Notes under the pieces: generated by a model
Database searches by the model: none
Told to the model about the DNA's origin: nothing
The model's input: only the letters and a program-made list of their open reading frames with translations
Program-made: the position numbers and the translations under genes
Source of the DNA: Diphasiastrum complanatum
Taxonomy: Eukaryota > Streptophyta > Lycopodiopsida > Lycopodiales > Lycopodiaceae
Assembly: GCA_029204225.1 (NCBI GenBank)
Contig: CM055104.1
Location: 28,402,253-28,466,252 of the forward strand
DNA: 64,000 nucleotides
Direction of reading: 5' to 3'
In this document: piece after piece, positions 1 to 11,201 of the stretch
Numbering within the stretch: the first letter of the stretch is position 1
Layout: the number at the start of each line of letters is the position of its first letter

Positions 1-545
1 TAGATTAGTGTAGCAATAATCTACAATCGATAAGCACTCAAGAAACAACTAAAGCAGACTACAGAACATAGGAATCCAAAATCTGATAGATTCAGATCGA
101 AGTTGAGCATCGATTATCAATAGGATCGAGATTAGGTCATAGATGTACCAACTGACAGGCGGGTACATCACTGGTGTGTTACCATTATACTGCAAATCAG
201 AAAGGTTAGAAGTAGATAGACCTTCCGTCGACTGTAAGCTGATAGGAAACAGTGGCCGACAGAACCAGCAAACATTGGCACCGCTACGCCTGATAATTTT
301 CTTCCATCTGATTGAGATTTTGTTCACAATTTATTTTTCCATTCTAGCAATTTCTGTTTGCCTGCATGCATTTTTTGCATTCAAAGAATTCACTACCAGC
401 ATGTATTTCATCTAAAAATTTCATTTGATCTAACCACCGCCCCACCACCCTCCACCTATCTAGCATTTTTTCCAGGGGAGGGAGTTGGCTAAATCGTTGC
501 TTGTATCTGCCGCTATTAAAATTTTTAAGAAATGTCATCCCATAT
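1..545. other. Non-coding flank, no gene seen
   Basis: No reading frame here resembles a known protein and the short ORFs on both strands are unremarkable. The stretch leads into a motif-rich block and then a Ty3/gypsy gag, so it may be the leader or LTR of that element, but no LTR boundary or primer-binding site is visible. Confidence 0.4.
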
Positions 546-815
546 GCACCTGACAACAAACAAAAAAATTGTGTCTACCAACGACGTGCATCCGACGACC
601 TCCAAAAAAACGTTTCTATCCAAAGTGCATCCGACAACTTCTTAATACCGGTTGCATCTGCCAATTTGTTATTTCCATCCGACACTGTCACTCAGTTCCA
701 TCCGACACAGTGCTTTTAATCCCTATCAGATATTGAACCCATACTATTAGTACTATTTTGCATCCGCCAGTCTCAATACCATTGCATCTGACATACCAAC
801 TTTATAGAATTTTTA
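546..815 (+). repeat. Cluster of dispersed CATCCGAC-like words before a gypsy gag
   Basis: The word CATCCGAC, or a one-base variant (CATCTGAC, CATCTGCC, CATCCGCC, CACCTGAC), recurs about eight times in 270 bp, for example near 549, 588, 627, 653, 676, 698, 761 and 783. Spacing is irregular (about 20-60 bp), so this is not a tandem array. It lies immediately 5' of the gag remnant, where an untranslated leader or LTR would be. Confidence 0.5.
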
Positions 816-842
816 TTGAACATCTAATTCTATCTGAAAGTA

Positions 843-2150
843 ATGTCAATTTGTATTAAAAAAAGAAAAGAAAACCAAATCACAAAAGAGTTGAATCAAA
901 TTCACTCAGTTCTCATGGCCAATCTACCCAAAGAACTTATGGATGAATTCACACTGCCCAATCATCCAAATGATGAGAACGAACCCTATCGTCTTAGATC
1001 TCAGGTAAATCAAGGCCCTGGACCATCCAGATGAACACCTAACCATGATGATCACCTTGTTCACCATGCTCACCATACCGCCCGATCCGATGGAATTACT
1101 AAATTTTGATGGTAATGTGGACCCTCATCGATTTTTACAAGTCTTTGAGAATGCATGCGAAATGCATGGAGAATATACTGACAATGCAAAAGTCGAACTT
1201 TTCTTAATGACCATGGTAGATAAAGCACGAGAGTGGTTTTTAACCCTCGATCGTGATGATTGACAAGATTGGTCAGAACTGAAAGAATTTTTTATTAAAT
1301 GCTTCCAACCTTTCAGACTCACAGAAAGCCCCTTTGTACGTCTTAGTCATATAAAAATAAAAAAAGATGAACATGCACGTGACTATATTGAGCAATTTAA
1401 GCGTCTCAGAAGTCAAGTCCAAGAACAACCAACTGATAAGATGTTGATCATATGGTTTATCGTTGTCTTCCTAGACGCATCTGAAAAGAGCTTAAACCTA
1501 GCGAAGAGTATTTTACTCTTAACTCTGCTATGTCCGATGCCATTCGTGAAGACGATGAAGGGTCTGATGATGCAGACCAGAAAGAGAAAAGAGCTCACCG
1601 TATATTCCCTGAAAATCATCCAAGTGAGTTCTAAGATTCATACCAAGTCTGGAGTTGATGAATTAACAACATCAACAACAGATGGAGAAACTCAACAAAG
1701 AGTTTTAGCAAGTCTTAAAATCTTTCCAAAGTTAGTTGCCAGGACAATTGCCATCTGGTAACGCTATCCATAGGCGAGAAGACACCTGGTGCCCACAATG
1801 TTGTGGCACACATACCAGTAATGAGTGTCCCTTACACTGCCCTTACGAACCGCAGCACTGTATACCGTGTGATACAACCACTCATACCACATCCAACTGT
1901 AGGTACAATCCATGCAACATGCAATACTCTCGACCACAGCAATATGCCCCACGAGGACAACCACAAGCGCCATATAACCCATGCTATATGTCTCCAGTCC
2001 AAGTCGAAAAATTGCCTAGACAACAACTACCTCCACAACAACAATGCTTGGCACTTCCAAGTCCAAGAGGATTTGCTCCACCCAACAGGCCAAATCAACA
2101 GAGCCGACCTCAAATTCAAGCCAATGTCGTGCAGAATAAATATAGCTCAT
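843..2150 (+). pseudogene. Ty3/gypsy gag remnant (element E)
   Basis: This is a decayed gag polyprotein (capsid and nucleocapsid) of a Ty3/gypsy retrotransposon. The capsid-like part at about 1075-1420 contains the typical pattern DPHRFLQVFENACEMHG followed by AREWFLTL and, after an in-frame TGA at 1261, FFIKCFQPFR and DYIEQFKRLR. Several frame changes separate it from the nucleocapsid at 1736-2110, which shows two zinc knuckles: CPQCCGTHTSNEC and CIPCDTTTHTTSNC. The layout resembles the gag of element G near 46.6-47.9 kb, suggesting the same broad lineage. No protease or polymerase follows; near 2150 the sequence passes abruptly into a copia LTR end. Confidence 0.7.
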
Positions 2151-2278
2151 TCCGTTGTGCACGAACAGTTTCTGTTCGAGTTCATTTCTTGTTCGAGTTT
2201 CGAGTTCGCTTGTTTTCGTGTTCGTTTTTCTTTCGAGCTATTTTAGTTCCTCACACTCACACACCTCTTTCTCCAACA
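2151..2278 (+). repeat. Truncated 3' part of a copia LTR, with PBS after it
   Basis: The segment ends ...CTCCAACA at 2278 and is followed at once by TGGTATCAC, a primer-binding-site-like sequence for initiator tRNA-Met. The body is rich in TTCG words (GTTCGAGTTCG, TTTTCGTGTTCG). The LTR start is missing because the fragment abuts gypsy gag. Inferred from LTR structure; no second copy of this LTR was found in the window. Confidence 0.5.
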
Positions 2279-2433
2279 TGGTATCACTATTGTTGTAGCC
2301 TGATAAGCTTCCACAATACAAGACTCTACTAGCCGATAGAGTAATTGTCTTCTTGTTCTGTAATTCAGTACCAAATTTTCATACTTAAGTCACTGATAGT
2401 TTTTTTTTTCTATCACCTAGACTAATCTTCCAG

Positions 2434-2965
2434 ATGAATTCCCAAGGGAAAGCCAGTCCCATCATGGACAAGCTTGATGGAGCCAATTACCATCTGTGGA
2501 AATTTAAAATGAAAATTGTACTAATGGCTAAAGAATTGTATGACGTTGTTACAGGTGCTGAAGGGAAACCTGAAGCAGATGACACAATAATCGCCAGATG
2601 GAAGCTGAAGGATGGAAAGGCTTTCGCGTTGATCATCCTCAACATTATGGATACCCAAATCGGCCATGTATCCGAGGCCCAAACATTGAAAGAAGTCTGG
2701 GACATCTTGAGCACACTATACGAAGTGCGAGATATAGCTTCCAAGCTACATCTCAAGAAGAAATTTTACTCCCTCAAGATGGCGAATGGTGGTTCCCTAT
2801 AGAATTAAAAATTCAAGAACCTGCTAAGGCAAATGGCCATTGTCGGATTTGTCATAGACGATCAAGACGCACTGATGCAACACACCATAGTCCTTCTGAA
2901 AAATTCATCAATAAAAGTTATAAAATACTTTGCATCCTTCAGCGAAGGATTTTTCATCGGGCCAC
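2434..2965 (+). pseudogene. Ty1/copia gag fragment (element F1)
   Basis: This is the start of a copia-type gag, 155 bp after the PBS, as expected for a copia leader plus gag. The intact N-terminal frame (2434-2802) has the family signature LDGANYHLWKFKMKIVLM, then VWDILSTLYEV and LKKKFYSLKM. A stop at 2800 breaks the frame, but gag-like sequence continues to about 2965 in another frame (a segment resembling DDQDALMQHTIVLL). It is cut off at about 2975, where a piece of another copia in the opposite orientation begins. No protease, integrase or RT belongs to it here. Confidence 0.75.
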
Positions 2966-2985
2966 AAATGTCTGAATGTACAATT

Positions 2986-3470
2986 CTAACAATCCTCTAG
3001 CAATGTGTTGATGGCTTGATTTAAATGGTTTCCTAGTTTGTTTACCAATAGACAGTCTTGACAGACATGTAACTCGACTTTATCCTGAGGATAGTCGAGA
3101 TCAAGAACAATAGATTGTCTAGACATTTGTTGTACAACAGCATGATTCAAGTGACCAAGTCTATAATGCCAAAGTAAACTTTTATTTGCATGAATAGAAG
3201 TATTGAGCGCCTGACTAGAGGCAGAAAAGCAATGACTTAATCTATACAAGTATCCATGCCTCTTTCCGAGTGCTAGGATATTGCCTGTCCTATCAACTAC
3301 TTTGCACTGATCACATTCGAATTCTACTCTATGTCCTAGATCTGTGATTCTGCTTACAAAAAGCAGATTCGTAGATAAATTCGGTACATACTGGACTTTA
3401 GAAAGTAGCTTAGACTAATCATTTGCAAAGCTTAATCTTATAGTACCTTCACCCTAATAGCTTGTGTAAT
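2986..3470 (-). pseudogene. Ty1/copia protease-integrase junction fragment
   Basis: Read on the minus strand, this gives the C-terminal part of a copia protease (YVPNLSTNLLFVSRITDLG) followed by the GAG-pre-integrase zinc region: LWHYRLGHLNHAVVQQMS and then CQDCLL, the HHCC arrangement that precedes the integrase catalytic core. The catalytic core is missing; the frame ends at 2986. In an intact copia this segment lies 5' of RT, but here it lies 3' of a minus-strand RT fragment (3990-4478). It is therefore a rearranged or separate insertion. Confidence 0.7.
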
Positions 3471-3989
3471 ACAACGAAACGAAACGAGATGAATTCTAAA
3501 CAAAAACGAAGCGAAGCGAAGCAAAACTTGCACTGACATTGATTCATGCTGGAAGCACAGATCGTGAAACAAAATGAAACGAAACGAAAGAATTTGCGAC
3601 AAGATCAATTAAGCTCTGTAACAAGATGATACGAGACAAGAAAAACAAAACCTAGGTGAGCTCTGTGATTGATTTACCCTTATAGCTAAGTGATCGCAAA
3701 GCAAAGCGAAGCACGAAACGAAAGGATTCGCGAACAAAATCGGTTCATCAGAAATTCAGATATGATCGCTGGTCACTACCAGCTATATCATTCTTACAAT
3801 CCTTCATAGAGTAGATAGACACTGCTGATCTACTTTAACAGATTAATGTAGCATTAACAATATCAATCCAAAGTACAGAAATTGAATGAACAAGCGAATC
3901 AGACACACGAATAGTAACAGACAAATTTACATTCATTGTAGGAAATCATCTGGAACCTTGCATCACGACAACACAAACCATAATCTCAT
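3471..3989. repeat. GAAACGAAAC/CGAAGCGAAG-rich non-coding stretch
   Basis: No gene is seen. Between about 3473 and 3727 the plus strand carries repeated short words: GAAACGAAACGAG, CGAAGCGAAGCGAAGC, GAAACGAAACGAAAG and AAAGCGAAGCACGAAACGAAAG. On the minus strand these read as CTTTCGTTTCG, similar to the TTCG-rich LTR end at 2160-2240, so this may be an inverted, diverged LTR or leader. Confidence 0.4.
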
Positions 3990-5330
3990 GTTAATTGGAG
4001 ATATTTCAAAATTCGTTTTGTAATCTTCCAATGTGTCAAGCCAGGATTCGTGCAGAATTGGCTCACCTTGAATACTGCATAAGCAATGTCAGGGCGTGTG
4101 TTGTCTGCAAGGTACATCAACGATCCTATCAGTTTTTTATAAGGTGTGAGCTGCATCAATTCTCTCTCTTATGTAGTCCTCGAACCATTTTTGTTTGTCA
4201 GCACCATTCTTGCAAGCATTAGAGTATTCATAGTCCCTATCAATTTGCAAGCCAAGGTAATACATGGCTTCTCCCAGATCCACAATCTCAAAAAATTTTG
4301 AGATGTCGTTCTTCACTTCAACAATCAGCTTCTCACGCTTGTAGAGTATTAGAGTGTCGTCCACATACACAACCACAATGATAATCTTCCCATCTGTGAC
4401 TCTCACATACACATTGAAATCAGCCATCAGTGGCTGAATCCTAATGATTTCAAGGCTTGATCCTTCTTTTTGTACCATTGTCGAGCTAACTGCTTCAAAC
4501 CATAGATATTCCTATGCATTCTGCATGCATAATCAGGAAGTGAATTCGAGTACTCCGTTGTTTCGATCTCCCTTTGTTCTTCCACTTGCCTTTGCTGGTC
4601 CCCTCTGCTTGTTGATCACGATCATGCCTTTGATTCGACTCTCTCTTAGGCTTGAATGTTTCTTTGTCTTTCCTTTGTTGTCGTAGAGGGCCTGGTCAGA
4701 ATCATTCTTGTGATCAAGGTGCTCTCTAGCCTCGACTTCCTCTCGAATCTCGACAATTGCCTTTTCGAGGGTCATTGTAGGATCTTTTGTGAGTAGAGTT
4801 CTGGTTGTCTGGAAAGATCTAGGTAAGGCTCTCAACAGGTAAGTGAGCTGCTTCTCTATTGACATTGCATTTTCTGCTCCAGAATTGTGTAGAGAGAGAA
4901 ATAGATCCTTCATCTTCCTTACAAAAGAAGTGAGATCTTTGTCGTCCCACTGTAGGTTCGTCAGCTGATCTTCTAGCATCATTATTTGACTACGTGATTT
5001 CATTGAAATCTCGTGAGTAGTGTATCTCACATCTCATTTGCCTTGGAGAGTGTAGCCAGGTTAAGTATGAGACTATCCTCAATGGATGATGATAGCAAGG
5101 CTACTACCTTGTCATTTTTTTCCCTCCATTCGCGTAGCTCTTTGCCTCATTTTGTAGGCATTTCCTCTGTGCCATCCACCCAAGGGAACAAACCTTCACC
5201 CTTTAGTATCAGCGAGGTCTTCACCTTCCATCCTAGGAAGTTAGATCTTGACGAATCCAGAACTGTACAAATCTTGGATTGTATGTTGCTGATTGAAGCC
5301 ATTGCTTCTGAATTCGTGTTCACTTGTTAA
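3990..5330 (-). pseudogene. Internally deleted Ty1/copia: gag joined to RT (element F2)
   Basis: Minus-strand copia remnant. The gag starts near 5300 (ATGGCTTCAATC..., with the copia motif FLGWKVKTSLIL), has a stop near 5149 and another near 5032, and is open from 5030 to 4533 with LEDQLTNLQWDDKDLTSFVR and YLLRALPRSFQTTRTLL. The nucleocapsid knuckle, protease and integrase are absent: within about 50 bp of the gag end the sequence becomes reverse transcriptase. RT is recognised by YVDDTLILYKREKL (catalytic YVDD near 4360) and DLGEAMYYLGLQIDRD. The frame closes at 4137, and RT/RNase H-like traces continue to about 3990. A large internal deletion is the simplest explanation. Confidence 0.75.
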
Positions 5331-5729
5331 TGGTTGATTGTTTGAATGCTTATCCCCTTTGATTTGATAGCCGAAACAAGTAGAAATTGATTTGGTTGTA
5401 TTTGGATCACAAAAACTCAATGTACATAGTGGAGTAGCTTGAGATTGCCAATGAGCTCCAATAATTTATCTTCTCAGTATGGGAGCTTGGAATACATAGC
5501 GAATTCGACTTCCTTCTTGTAGTTAGGTGGATTTCCAGCATGTAATAAGGAAGTTAACTCACTCTTCTTGCCCTAAAATGAAACCCTAGCCTAGATCCTA
5601 GAGTTATGCTTGGTAGGTAGCTAGTTGGTCAAATTTTCACCTTAAACTTAGGTGTAGGTCCTATAAAGTAGGGATGACCACCAAATAGACATGACCAACT
5701 CTCTTGACTTGACCTAACCTACGTTAGGA
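5331..5729. other. Non-coding, possible decayed copia LTR
   Basis: No gene is seen. It lies just upstream (minus-strand sense) of the F2 gag, where the 5' LTR and PBS should be. A degenerate PBS-like string can be read near 5370 on the minus strand, but no LTR pair could be matched. Confidence 0.3.
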
Positions 5730-6587
5730 GTGGGTTGCCACATGTCATTTTGGCCATACATGTGTGGAACCCAATTATGTACAAAATTTACACTATTCTT
5801 CATGGTTTTTTATCAAGCTAGATTTGCCAATTTTTGGCAATTCTTCACAAAGGCCGAGTCATCAAATTGCATGCAAATTGTCCATTCAAGTGTGCTTCTT
5901 GCAAGGATGGTGAGCATTGGAGAGTCTACTATCTTTGAACACTTTTTGGATATCATTAGTAGACATGAGGTGACTTGTTTCTTATCTTTAAGATTCATGG
6001 TGTTTATTACTTTGTATGACAAGACAATGAAATGGGATGCTTTGAAATTTACAAATTTTGTTGTTGATAAAGCAATTTCATTGGATAACTATTTTTGTAA
6101 TCGTTTGAATAAAGTCATAATACATGAAACATCATTTGTTTTGGAAATCTTTGTGTCCACATGTTTTGTGCATGATCATTCCAATGTAAGGACCAAAGAT
6201 TATACTTCAATGATAGGAGTAATGATAGTGTTTTGCTCTTCAAGTAGAGATTGTAGATACTACATGTATTCCACCAAAGAAGTTGTCAATGGTGGAAATG
6301 TGAGCTTTCAAGAGTGGAAGATTTGTAAAATTAAAGAAGCACCTTTGGATCAACACCTTATTCAATTCATTGATGGTTTGGAGTCAAGTCAAGTGGAGGA
6401 GCAAGTTCAAGACCCAAGGACTCCAAGAAGAACCTTGAGTATCAAGATGGAGCCATCAAGGCTCAATCAAATGGATCAAGAAAGGCAAGTTGTTTTTGGC
6501 AACATTATGTATGCACTTAATAGTTTTATTGATGTATCTTCAAGTGCACAAAATGCCTTGGAATCCATGGCTTGGCATGATGTTTAG
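5730..6587 (+). CDS. Unidentified 285-codon open reading frame
   Basis: This is an uninterrupted frame from ATG at 5730 to TAG at 6585. I do not recognise the product. The N-terminal third is rich in Phe, Cys and Met, with hydrophobic runs but no clean signal peptide. The C-terminal third is polar and charged (SSQVEEQVQDPRTPRRT). There are no catalytic motifs, zinc ligands or transposon domains I can name, and no obvious introns. It sits in transposon debris downstream of nicastrin, so it may be part of an unrecognised mobile element, a gene fragment or a chance ORF in AT-rich DNA. Confidence 0.3.
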   Translation: MGCHMSFWPYMCGTQLCTKFTLFFMVFYQARFANFWQFFTKAESSNCMQIVHSSVLLARMVSIGESTIFEHFLDIISRHEVTCFLSLRFMVFITLYDKTMKWDALKFTNFVVDKAISLDNYFCNRLNKVIIHETSFVLEIFVSTCFVHDHSNVRTKDYTSMIGVMIVFCSSSRDCRYYMYSTKEVVNGGNVSFQEWKICKIKEAPLDQHLIQFIDGLESSQVEEQVQDPRTPRRTLSIKMEPSRLNQMDQERQVVFGNIMYALNSFIDVSSSAQNALESMAWHDV

Positions 6588-7602
6588 TTTTGAAGTGTGC
6601 TACATGTATATAGACACATTTACGGAACATCTTGTAAGGGATCCTTTAAGAGGTGGTGAAAGATCCTTCATGGACATCATTGTTGTATGTATACAGCCTT
6701 GACATTCCTTTTTATGAAAAGTAAATTACAAATAAATATGAGCCATTATTTGTCATAATTACTACATTTGATGTTAGATTTATAATAAAGCCCAAGTTTG
6801 ACATAGTAGGTGAATGTCATGCACACACTAAAAAAACAAATTTGCAAAGATATTACTTAGCATAACTATGTACACTATTTGTGTTGCACATCCCCTTCAT
6901 AGTCCATGCCAGTTTGGGAGCCCATGGGCTTATAGATTTCTTTATTCCATGCACATACTAGGATTTCAGCCTAGTTTGTCATCTCCACAAATAACACTCT
7001 TATCCATCTTAGCAATGGTGGCACAAAAACACATTACCATTTGACCTCTAATGTGGACAAGATCTGATAACATTGCCATATCATGTAGTAAGATTGGTAC
7101 AAAATCACTTACATTCATTCATAGATTAAATAGTAAATAAGTCTAGCTTGTAGTTTCACGAAAAAATTCTCAAATAGTGGAACTTATGACATGCTTATAT
7201 TCTTTTACCATTTAATTTGATTGGCATCTTTATGAAGAAAATCTACTCTTTGCAAACATAGTTAGTAGTAGACAAGTTCAACATGGAAAGATAATTGAGT
7301 TAAGAATCCTGGCTACTATGGAATTATGTCATGATTTGTTGAGGCTCTTGAAACACATATTTTATTTTATTCTAGCCTAATGATGGGTAGGTTCACGTCT
7401 CATTTGCATTGCAGAAATTGGATCAAATTTTGAAATTTGGCTGTCATTCTATGGGAACGGCCTTTGATTCTAGTTTGCCAATATGCTTACTTTTAGATTT
7501 AAATATTTCTTATAGGGTGACAATGGTATTTTTTTTTTCTCTCGGAAAAACTAACTATAGATTAATAATTTTATACAAGGTACAACCTGAAATCTCAAAG
7601 AA
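6588..7602. other. AT-rich non-coding stretch, nothing recognised
   Basis: Only short ORFs occur on either strand, with no similarity I can name. No LTR, tRNA or tandem repeat was seen. Confidence 0.5.
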
Positions 7603-8110
7603 TCACTTAGAGACATAATAACTTATCAGCCTCTTTAAATGCAGTAGGGAGGAAATAACAAAATCACCATTCCCAAATTCCCTACTATTTCTATCAAGCC
7701 AAATGTTCCAAAGGGTAATAATTTTAAGACATTGCCAATAGGAATTGGCAACAACATCATCAAACAAAATATCGTTCCAACAGTAAGGCGGTATGGCTGA
7801 ATCTTCTGAATCTGACATAGAAACACGCAATAAAAAGACCAGCCACTAATTACCATAATGGAGCATAACAATGGAAGAATAAGTGTGGCACGTCCTCAAC
7901 TGGTGTTTATGGTTTTCTTACCCACTCCCTCCCTCTACATTCCAAATGGCTCTATATATCTTGTCAATTATTCCCCTTTTGAAACTCAAATGTTGAAGAT
8001 CTTCCTAGGTTTTTTTAAGTACAACATAGCCATCTTGATCATTTTTGAAGAGATGCCAAGTTCATGCTCCCTCTTCTCGGTTTGGAATCTAAAATCTTGT
8101 TTACAATAGT
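7603..8110 (-). pseudogene. LINE 3'-end remnant (zinc-binding RVT tail)
   Basis: Minus-strand reading gives a degraded tail typical of plant L1-type LINE ORF2: a segment resembling a C-x-H-x-C-like 'ISGWSF' block near 7850-7800, then LKIITLWNIWLDRNSREFGN and LHLKRLISYYV near 7715-7610, the usual 'W-x-x-W-x-x-R-N-x-R-x-F' ending after the zf-RVT zinc region. Several stops and frame changes are present. No RT core accompanies it, which fits a 5'-truncated insertion. Moderate to low confidence because only the tail is visible. Confidence 0.4.
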
Positions 8111-8144
8111 CCAAGGATTGGCGACACCTCACTTCATAGAATCT

Positions 8145-8229
8145 TCATTGGTGATATTGCCTATAGCATATGTCATTGGTGATATTGCATAGAGTAATTG
8201 CCTATAACATATGTCATTGGTGATATTGT
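8145..8229 (+). repeat. Short tandem repeat, about 29-44 bp units
   Basis: TCATTGGTGATATTG followed by CCTATARCATATG occurs in successive copies: the first at 8145, the second at 8173 (with an inserted GCATAGAGTAATT) and a partial third at 8215. Confidence 0.7.
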
Positions 8230-8239
8230 TATTATCATC

Positions 8240-10242
8240 ATCAGATAGCGACATTGTCATAGAAGTAGGTAGATATTTTTAGTGATATCAACAATTGCAC
8301 TATATTTGCTGTTTGAATATGGCAGTTCAATATATTACATTTCTGATTTGATTTCCTTAATTTCATGTGACTACAATGACATGTGAATAAATGCCATATC
8401 TCTACATGATTTAGAAAGAGAAAAGAGAATTGAGATTTATTATAGAAAAAGAAAGTGGAGAGATTAAAGTTCAATGAATAGTTAATAAGTGGTTCATCCT
8501 CATCTTCAAGCTCTTCCATTAGTTCGACATAGATCACCTATTGGTCCATGACATATACGTATACAAATTTGACTCAAACTATGCTTAGTTGTGAGAATGA
8601 TGAGACAAAATAAATTGTCTTACTGTGAATATATTCATACTTGATAATTGTAAATGGCACATAGACTTAATATATGCTTGTAATGGATTATGTACTCTAT
8701 GAAAGTGTTAAATTGTAAGGGCCTACACATAGTAGACAAAAAATATTGAGATTTGCTATTATTTTTTTATCATCAATAGTAGTTCCCATTCTAGCATTAT
8801 GCTTAGTGTTGTCTTTTGACATGTAGCGCACACCGAGGTTGCAATTGCAAAGGCATTAACTTTCGTTATAACATGACATTAGATTTCTTGATGTTTTACT
8901 CATTTTTTATTTTGTCATCAATCAATATTCTCATCATTTACATTTCGAGCTATGTGTATGCACCCAAGATGTTTTGTAACATGAGGATGTGCTTTGACAA
9001 AGTGTTAAAGCATTGTTTTGAAGAGATGACTTGGATTTCTTGGTTTTAAAAATTGGTTATTTCAGCTCACTTTTTGTGAAAAGAATTAAAAAAGCTAATA
9101 TAAATTATCTTTTGTACTCTTGCAAAAAAAAAAGCACAAGTTAATCTCGAGGAAGAGATTTGAATGCGAGCTTGAGAATATTATCGATAGGATAAATTGT
9201 ATAAACATTGATTTTGGATCATCATTTGGCCTTAAATGATTTTCTTATCAATGATAATCCCATGCATGACACGATTAGTCCATGAATTCCTTGTGATTTG
9301 ATCCATCTTTTCACTTCATAGATGTTTCTCATAAATCCTCCACAATACTTTGTGGAGTTTAAAAATTTGACCATACTTTGCACATTTTAAATAAAACACG
9401 TCTTCGACATACTATCCCTAGTCTAGAGGATAAAAGCAAATTACTATGTATTGTTGATGTGTCGAAGGACATCTACATCATGACTCATGACTCATAACAT
9501 CAAGATTCAGCTCATATATCATATATGTACATTTTACACCAGCTGTTCAATATATGCAATTCACCATTCAGCTATTTGATTTTGCTGTTTCACTCTTAAA
9601 TTTCTATTCAAATGTTTATCCAACATACTAGTACGTGTTGGATGTTTGATGATGGGTCATGAATAATCACAAATTACAATGTCCACTGTTAAGTGGAAGT
9701 TGGAACATGGAATCTAGTTTGTGAATTTTAAATGGAGTCGTTCAACATTATTATGTAAACTTGCGATTTTGTGAACACTAATTTGCTTCCAGGCTTCAGC
9801 TATCTACAAGGAGCAGTGAACTTTCAAACATAATGTATTTATCAGCAATCTAATATTTATAAGATTTTGGAAACATTGTAGACTTCATACATGTTACATT
9901 AGATATTTTTTGGCAATATCTTTAAAAAGAATTTGCAAAAAAAAATGAAAATTGTTGTCTTCTCATTGATTCTTTCGAAAAGGATCCGATTGTCAACCAT
10001 GATTCATGCTATTCGTATGATTCCGAAAAGGACGATTCTGGGTGGAAACACTAGTTGCAAATATATGCACAGTGGAATGCTGCAACAAATCTTAGTAACA
10101 AGAATCACCTAAAACCCCTACACTACAGCCTCTAGATAATGCAATCAAGAAAAGATGAACTAGCCTATGATTGTTTCACTTGTTTTTATCTCCAAAGTGC
10201 TTCAGATGTAAACATTGACTCCCATGCAAGAAGCAGCCTCCC

Positions 10243-10248
<6 letters not shown>
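8240..10248. other. AT-rich non-coding stretch, nothing recognised
   Basis: No coding region, RNA gene or complete mobile element is recognised. Short ORFs look random. Low-complexity A and T runs occur (for example near 9125 and 9935). Confidence 0.5.

Positions 10249-10305
<57 letters not shown>
10249..10305 (+). repeat. (CT)n microsatellite, 57 bp
   Basis: A perfect CT dinucleotide run of about 28 units. It lies about 630 bp beyond the nicastrin stop codon, on the 3' side of the gene. Confidence 0.95.
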
Positions 10306-10310
<5 letters not shown>

Positions 10311-10936
10311 CCCAGAAGAACCTGAGTGGCTCAACTACAAGAATGGACCCTAGCTTCTGCCCTCATGCCATGAAAGCTTTCAGGCATTCCAGAAAACTGC
10401 AGGCCCAAAACGACCTTCCAATAAATTATCATCTTTTATAATTTCTAAAGGATGGGTTCTTTTTGGCCCTAAGCATGCTAATTAGACTGAGTTGTGACAT
10501 GCAAAAGCACAACGTTGCATGAAGTCTGAAGAACCTCTTTTAAGTTAACTTGATATATTCACATGGTCAAAGACAAAAAAAGGAAGTGAGACAAAGCAAT
10601 ATAGGTGCAGAAGAGATTTAATAGGATTATCAAAGCAATCAAGTTGTGTTCCTAAATAGGACTTTGTATCTGAACCTTGACTTTCCACATACATCACTTC
10701 TATATGTTTTCTTCTCAATGTCAGCCTATAGAAGAACTACTGTGAGAACCCAATGCGGTATTCACAATTCGGTAAGCCTCAAATCAGGGAACATCAATGT
10801 AACATTACTATACAAGGCCAGGTCAAAATTGCTAAAAGTTTAAAAATGACTACTTCTTTACCTCATTTAATGGACTTAGTGACTGAAAAATTAAAGGCTC
10901 TAATAAAATAACAAATGAGCCTAGCCTCCAGGAAAA
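10306..10936 (-). other. Nicastrin 3' flank, likely containing the 3' UTR
   Basis: This follows the nicastrin stop (10939-10937) in minus-strand sense. No other gene is seen. I could not fix a poly(A) site: no exact AATAAA on the minus strand was found near the stop. Confidence 0.4.
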
Positions 10937-11201
10937 CTAAGCTCTCTTAATGCGTTTTCTGAAAACAGCTCTTGCACTAATTATTGCAACAATGGAACAT
11001 ATCGTGATTCCACTGCCTCCAATAAGGATAACCTCATCGTATGAAGAGCTCTCCTGCAGATAAACCCTAGCACCAGTGGTCTTCCAGAAGCTCTCCGTCC
11101 AAACTGGATCAACATCGTCCATATAAATCCCAGTCTGGAGAGGAAGAAGCCTCCATCCTGAAGACTTGTACTGCAATCGAGGAGAGTATGCAGGAACATA
11201 T
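10937..11201 (-). CDS. NCT: Nicastrin exon 16 (last)
   Basis: Acceptor TTGCCCCAG|ATATGTTCC, stop TAG at 10939-10937. Encodes [23 protein letters not shown], the single transmembrane helix and the tail RKRIKRA. The pattern matches the membrane anchor of plant nicastrins. Confidence 0.96.

Noticed and set aside
8145-8229. CRISPR-like array
   Set aside because: Only two to three degenerate units with no unique spacers of constant length, in a plant nuclear context.
10139-10441. Plus-strand ORF with a Ser-Leu repeat
   Set aside because: Created by the CT microsatellite and antisense to the nicastrin 3' flank.
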